Below are positions 4,450 to 6,884 of a stretch of DNA of 6,884 nucleotides, one piece after another. The DNA lies in the NCBI GenBank assembly GCA_937890485.1, contig CALBXN010000138.1:1-6884 (forward strand), given 5' to 3'. How positions within the stretch are numbered: position 1 is the first letter of the stretch; each line of letters starts with the position of its first letter. The translations under genes and the position numbers were made by a program. The notes below the pieces were generated by a model. It did not search any database, was not told the DNA's origin, and saw nothing but the letters and a program-made list of their open reading frames with translations. Source of the stretch: an uncultured Treponema sp. GTDB taxonomy: Bacteria; Spirochaetota; Spirochaetia; Treponematales; Treponemataceae.

Positions 4450-6884
4450 TTAAATCATATCTTCTTTGGAAGCGATTTTGTCATATTCTTCCAATTGATT
4501 GATAAGTGCCATTGGGTCGTCAAAGCGTTTTTCTCGGCGTTTATTAAAAATTTCGTACATAATTGGAGTTACAAACAAAGTCATAAATGCACCAGAACAC
4601 AATCCTCCAACGATTGTAATACAAACAGGTTGCATAGATTCTGCTCCTTCCCCTGGGAAAAATGCCATAGGAACCATTCCTGCAACTGTAGTTAAAGTTG
4701 ACATCAAAATTGGTCGTAAACGATTTCTTCCTGCGTCAAGACAGGCTTTTCTAACAAAAGTTTTTTTATCAACAAGTTGATTTGTGTAATCCACCAAAAC
4801 AATACCGTTATTTACAACAATTCCCACAAGAGCAACAATACCAACGATTGAATACATACTCAACTGTTGATTTGTAACTGAGTAAACAAAAACAACACCG
4901 ATTGCTAAAAGAGGAATACTCAAGAAAATGATAAATGGGTCTACCAAAGATTCAAATTGGGCTGCCATAACTGCAAAAACTAAGAAAACTGCCAATAAAA
5001 TAACGATGATAAATGCTCCACCAAAATTTTCTATATCTCTAGCTTCACCTTGATACTGAATTTTTACGCTATCTGGTAAAACTAAGTTTTCAGAAAGTGT
5101 TTTTTCTACAATTTGTTGAATTTCAGTTGTTGTAACACCTGATACAACACCAGCTCTAATATGATTAATTCTATCTCCATTTTCTCTTTGGATACGAAGT
5201 GGAGATTTTCCTTCTTCAATTGATATAAAATTATCAAGAGACATTCTTCCGTTTGATGTGTTTATAGCAAGTGAAGTAATATCACTTGTAAAAGCTAAAT
5301 CTTTATCTTGTATTGCAACACGGATATCAATTTCATCTCCGTCTTGGTAATATGAAGTTGCTGTTCTTCCTGAAATTGCTGATAAGATTTCATTTGTAAT
5401 TGCGCTTACAGTGAGACCTGCATCAAAAGCAGCTTCTTTATTGATTGATATTGTATAACGAGGACTTCCGTTTTCAATATCGCTTGTAATATCTGTAAGT
5501 TCCGGAACTTTTTCAGAAAGAATTGCAATTATTTCATCAGAAACTTTACTTGCTGCAACATCGTCGTCTGACAAAAGTGTAATATCTACGGCACTTCCAC
5601 TTCCTGGACCTCGTCCAGATGAAAAAGAAACAGTTGTGTCACTCCATTGTTTTAGATAAGGTTGTAATTTTTCTTTAATTTGATTTGGAGTCATTGGTTG
5701 TTTTCCAAGTTCAGGAAGGTTTATTTGAATTGAACCTGAATTTGATGTTCCAGAGTTTAAAACGATAGATTTATATGCTCCTTCACATTCTTTTAGGATA
5801 ATATCTTGAAATTCAAATAATTTTTCCAAAACAATATCTTTGTTTGTTCCGATTGGCATTGTAACTGTAACATTTACTTGGTCGTCGGAACTAGAACGAG
5901 GTGCAAGGTTAAGTCCCATGCTAGAAAATTTTACAACAGAAAGAATCAACATGCTTACAACTAATGATAAAATCAAAAATTTGTTGTTCAAACAAAAATC
6001 AAGGGCTTTTGCATATCCATTTTCTAAACCTTGGATACTTTTTTCCATAAAATTATCAACTGATTTTAATAGTTTATTTTTTAAGGGCTTTTGAATTCGT
6101 GTGTTTATTTGTAAAATACTTCCGCAAAGAGCAGGAACTAAAGTAACTGCAACAAAAAGAGATGCTACTAGGGAAATTACAACTGTAATTACCATTTCTT
6201 GAAACATTTGTCCTATCATTTCAAGTTCTGCTTTGTAAATCAACATTGGAATAAAAACACATAAAGTTGTTAAAGTTGAAGCAACAATGGCGTTTATCAT
6301 ATTTTTACTACCAAGAATTGCAGCAATAGCAGGTTTTTCGCCTTTTTCACGATGTAGATAAATATTTTCCAAAATAACGATAGATGAATCTACAACCATA
6401 CCCATTCCTAAAATCAAGCCTGCCATAGTCATCATATTAACTGTTAAGTTCATAAAAGACATACACATCAATGTTATTAAAATTGAAATTGGTAGTGAAA
6501 GTCCAATGATAAAAGAACATTTTAAGTTTCGTAAAAAGATGAAAATAACAATAACTGCCAGTAAAGCACCTGTAATAGCAGAAGAGTAAACTTCTTTCAT
6601 TGTTGCATCAATCATTGTGGTGTTATCACTAATAACTTCCAATGAAATTCCTTTAGGTAAGGCTTCATTGATTTCTGGAATCATTTGTTGGACACCTTTT
6701 GAAACTGTAGATGCATTTGAATCACTTTCGTTAGAGATTGCAATGTAAAGTCCTGGTTCACCATTAATGAATACTTTTCGTCGTGAAGAATCGTATTCTT
6801 CGTAAACATTTGCTAAATCATCAATTCTTACAGGAACACCGTTTTTGGTTGTTACAACTGTATTTTTAATTTCATCTAAAGATG
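4450..6884 (-). CDS. RND-family efflux permease (AcrB/HAE1-like), 5' end outside window
   Basis: The frame is open from the window edge to the TAA at 4450, giving 810 complete codons; the ATG at 6684 is internal, because upstream in-frame sequence reads as RND porter domain (GVPVRIDDLANVYEEYDSSR). Full members have about 1,030 residues, so roughly 220 N-terminal residues are missing. It is an inner-membrane, proton-driven pump that normally works with a periplasmic adaptor and an outer-membrane channel. Visible parts in order are TM2-TM4 with GMGMVVDSSIVILENI, TM5-TM6 (ending LVPALCGSI), TM7 after a cytoplasmic linker, the second periplasmic porter/docking domain, then TM8-TM12 with AAQFESLVDPFIIFLSIPL, VGIVVNNGIVLVDY and RLRPILMSTLTTVAGMVPMAF. 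At AcrB positions D407, D408 and K940 it has D, S and N, a pattern common in AcrB-like pumps outside Proteobacteria. Substrate unknown; the adaptor gene may lie upstream, beyond the window. Confidence 0.95.
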   Translation of the reverse strand, partial: SLDEIKNTVVTTKNGVPVRIDDLANVYEEYDSSRRKVFINGEPGLYIAISNESDSNASTVSKGVQQMIPEINEALPKGISLEVISDNTTMIDATMKEVYSSAITGALLAVIVIFIFLRNLKCSFIIGLSLPISILITLMCMSFMNLTVNMMTMAGLILGMGMVVDSSIVILENIYLHREKGEKPAIAAILGSKNMINAIVASTLTTLCVFIPMLIYKAELEMIGQMFQEMVITVVISLVASLFVAVTLVPALCGSILQINTRIQKPLKNKLLKSVDNFMEKSIQGLENGYAKALDFCLNNKFLILSLVVSMLILSVVKFSSMGLNLAPRSSSDDQVNVTVTMPIGTNKDIVLEKLFEFQDIILKECEGAYKSIVLNSGTSNSGSIQINLPELGKQPMTPNQIKEKLQPYLKQWSDTTVSFSSGRGPGSGSAVDITLLSDDDVAASKVSDEIIAILSEKVPELTDITSDIENGSPRYTISINKEAAFDAGLTVSAITNEILSAISGRTATSYYQDGDEIDIRVAIQDKDLAFTSDITSLAINTSNGRMSLDNFISIEEGKSPLRIQRENGDRINHIRAGVVSGVTTTEIQQIVEKTLSENLVLPDSVKIQYQGEARDIENFGGAFIIVILLAVFLVFAVMAAQFESLVDPFIIFLSIPLLAIGVVFVYSVTNQQLSMYSIVGIVALVGIVVNNGIVLVDYTNQLVDKKTFVRKACLDAGRNRLRPILMSTLTTVAGMVPMAFFPGEGAESMQPVCITIVGGLCSGAFMTLFVTPIMYEIFNKRREKRFDDPMALINQLEEYDKIASKEDMI

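Noticed and set aside
6682..6684. ATG at 6684 as the start of the RND permease
   Set aside because: The frame continues upstream to the window edge with typical RND porter-domain sequence, so this is an internal methionine.

Overview
The window is AT-rich (clearly low GC by eye) chromosomal DNA from what looks like a host-associated Treponema or a close spirochaete relative. This rests on a GroEL that reads as treponemal and has no groES next to it, a BspA-type leucine-rich-repeat protein of the kind abundant in treponemes, and an RND efflux pump, which implies a diderm envelope. The assignment comes from recognition, not from a search.

Layout, left to right. (1) Bases 2-475: the 3' end of a BspA-like LRR gene, plus strand, cut by the window edge. 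(2) Bases 476-644: an intergenic stretch that holds four tandem 23-bp units (541-632) with two TTTAC-N4-GTAAA dyads, directly before the next gene. (3) Bases 645-1817: a complete AAA_14/DUF4143 ATPase, plus strand, of unknown biological role. (4) Bases 1865-1931: a long hairpin that should terminate both this gene and the convergent groEL. (5) Bases 1955-3592: groEL, minus strand, complete. (6) Bases 3593-3746: a divergent intergenic region with a good sigma-70-type promoter for the rightward gene and a perfect 16-bp palindrome in its spacer; no CIRCE element is visible. (7) Bases 3747-4286: rnhA (RNase HI), plus strand, with an unusual internal insertion carrying QGDLF, which resembles a sliding-clamp-binding pentapeptide. 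(8) Bases 4287-4449: a convergent intergenic region with a 13-bp outer inverted repeat enclosing two inverted 27-nt REP-like palindromes. (9) Base 4450 to the window end: a large RND efflux permease, minus strand, lacking its N-terminus.

The genes are not an obvious functional unit. Each appears to be its own transcription unit, arranged convergently (ATPase/groEL and rnhA/RND) or divergently (groEL/rnhA). GroEL, RNase HI and the RND pump are housekeeping or common envelope functions; the LRR protein and the ATPase are accessory in character. I see no convincing new multi-gene system. The most notable signals are the 23-bp array before the ATPase, the clamp-motif-like insertion in RNase HI, and the nested palindromic element between rnhA and the pump gene.
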